Below are positions 63,654-64,000 of a stretch of DNA of 64,000 nucleotides, in pieces. Within the stretch, counting starts at the first letter, position 1. Every line of letters begins with the position of its first letter. The stretch is from NCBI RefSeq assembly GCF_000425305.1, contig NZ_AUDE01000024.1, positions 1-64,000 on the forward strand, given 5' to 3'. The notes under the pieces are model-generated. The model did no database searches. It saw only the letters and a list, made by a program, of their open reading frames with translations, and was not told the origin of the DNA. Source of the DNA: Psychroserpens burtonensis DSM 12212 (GTDB taxonomy: Bacteria > Bacteroidota > Bacteroidia > Flavobacteriales > Flavobacteriaceae). Both the position numbers and the translations under genes were made by a program.

Positions 63654-64000
63654 ATGATTACTATCCAAGACATAAACAAACCAGAGCCGATTAAGGTTGA
63701 TGAACAACTAAAAACCTTTCAAAAAGGAGATGCTGTTGCAGGAACTATTGAAAGCCTGAGGCAAGGTGAGTTCATATTAATTCAAACGTTTTATAGTGAT
63801 GGAATTAGCCTTCTTGCTGAATTGCATAAGGATCTCAAATTAAAGTTGCCAAATTCTTCTTTTAAGGATCAGCAGGCTTATCGTGCAGAATATCACAAAC
63901 TTTCAAATTTAGTTGTTTTAGAAATTGTGGATCAAAAACTAAGTCCAAAGAAATCTCCTAATATTGGTTGGTTAAGTGAGTTTTATCCAGACAATGAACA
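63654..64000 (+). CDS. Conserved hypothetical protein, N-terminal part (cut by window edge)
   Basis: ATG at 63654-63656 opens a frame to the window edge (115 codons) with strong coding character: KPEPIKVDEQLKTFQKGDAV, GISLLAELHKDLKLKLPN, AEYHKLSNLVVLEIVDQKL, SPNIGWLSEFYPDN. It resembles the N-terminus of a flavobacterial family that I associate, weakly, with class I methyltransferases; the diagnostic part is outside the window. The region 63443-63653 in front holds only AT-rich sequence. Confidence 0.6.
   Translation, partial: MITIQDINKPEPIKVDEQLKTFQKGDAVAGTIESLRQGEFILIQTFYSDGISLLAELHKDLKLKLPNSSFKDQQAYRAEYHKLSNLVVLEIVDQKLSPKKSPNIGWLSEFYPDNE

Overview
The window looks like chromosomal DNA from a member of the Flavobacteriaceae (Bacteroidota), probably marine. 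It is AT-rich. Many products are typical of that family: TonB-dependent receptors (one with a FecI/FecR pair), GIN-domain (DUF2807) proteins, a PspC/PadR operon, OxyR/Dps, a MoxR-DUF58 operon, and secreted proteins and lipoproteins with Bacteroidota-style leaders. No rRNA, tRNA, CRISPR array or prophage was recognised. The genus cannot be given from sequence alone.

Layout. 0-8 kb: an IS30-type transposase cut by the window edge, a succinate-semialdehyde dehydrogenase, then a general-stress cluster (YtxH, holin-like, four-helix-bundle DUF2383, degenerate SRAP, DUF1328, small lipoprotein) with two decayed AraC-family regulators. 8-18.6 kb: thioredoxin reductase; the PadR-PspC-NTF2-GIN minus-strand block; DUF4870, DUF4442 and AIM24-like genes; divergent oxyR and dps. 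18.6-24.3 kb: a large Kazal-domain lipoprotein divergent from an ECF sigma, anti-sigma, TonB-receptor trio. 24.3-31.3 kb: an accessory stretch with a broken CBM9-like lipoprotein, a CPBP protease, a DUF3095 protein, a small P-loop kinase, an acetolactate-decarboxylase-like lipoprotein and a sterol-desaturase-family enzyme.

32-39.8 kb: a compact seven-gene minus-strand operon (SpoIIM-like, membrane protein, DUF4129, DUF4350, MoxR ATPase, zinc-ribbon membrane protein, DUF58), divergent from an RDD protein. This is the MoxR/DUF58 module. 39.8-46.3 kb: secreted and membrane proteins with three broken genes and a recombination footprint of the RDD gene tail. 46.3-58.2 kb: M3 peptidase flanked by two heptamer arrays, cyclophilin, NUDIX, PlsC-like acyltransferase, a second ECF sigma operon, NDH-2-type dehydrogenase, YhhN, and a TonB receptor followed by TonB. 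58.2-64 kb: DUF6090, VOC/HxlR pair, a multiply stopped pseudogene, a pseudouridine synthase with no normal start codon, and an outer-membrane beta-barrel candidate.

Two window-wide signals stand out. First, the octamer TTCCGAAG/CTTCGGAA occurs 24 times (12 per strand) where base composition predicts about one; it lies in all reading frames and between genes. Second, about ten genes carry disabling lesions (in-frame stops, one-base shortfalls in A/T runs, ATA in place of a start codon). This means either active gene decay or sequence error, and reads would be needed to tell which.
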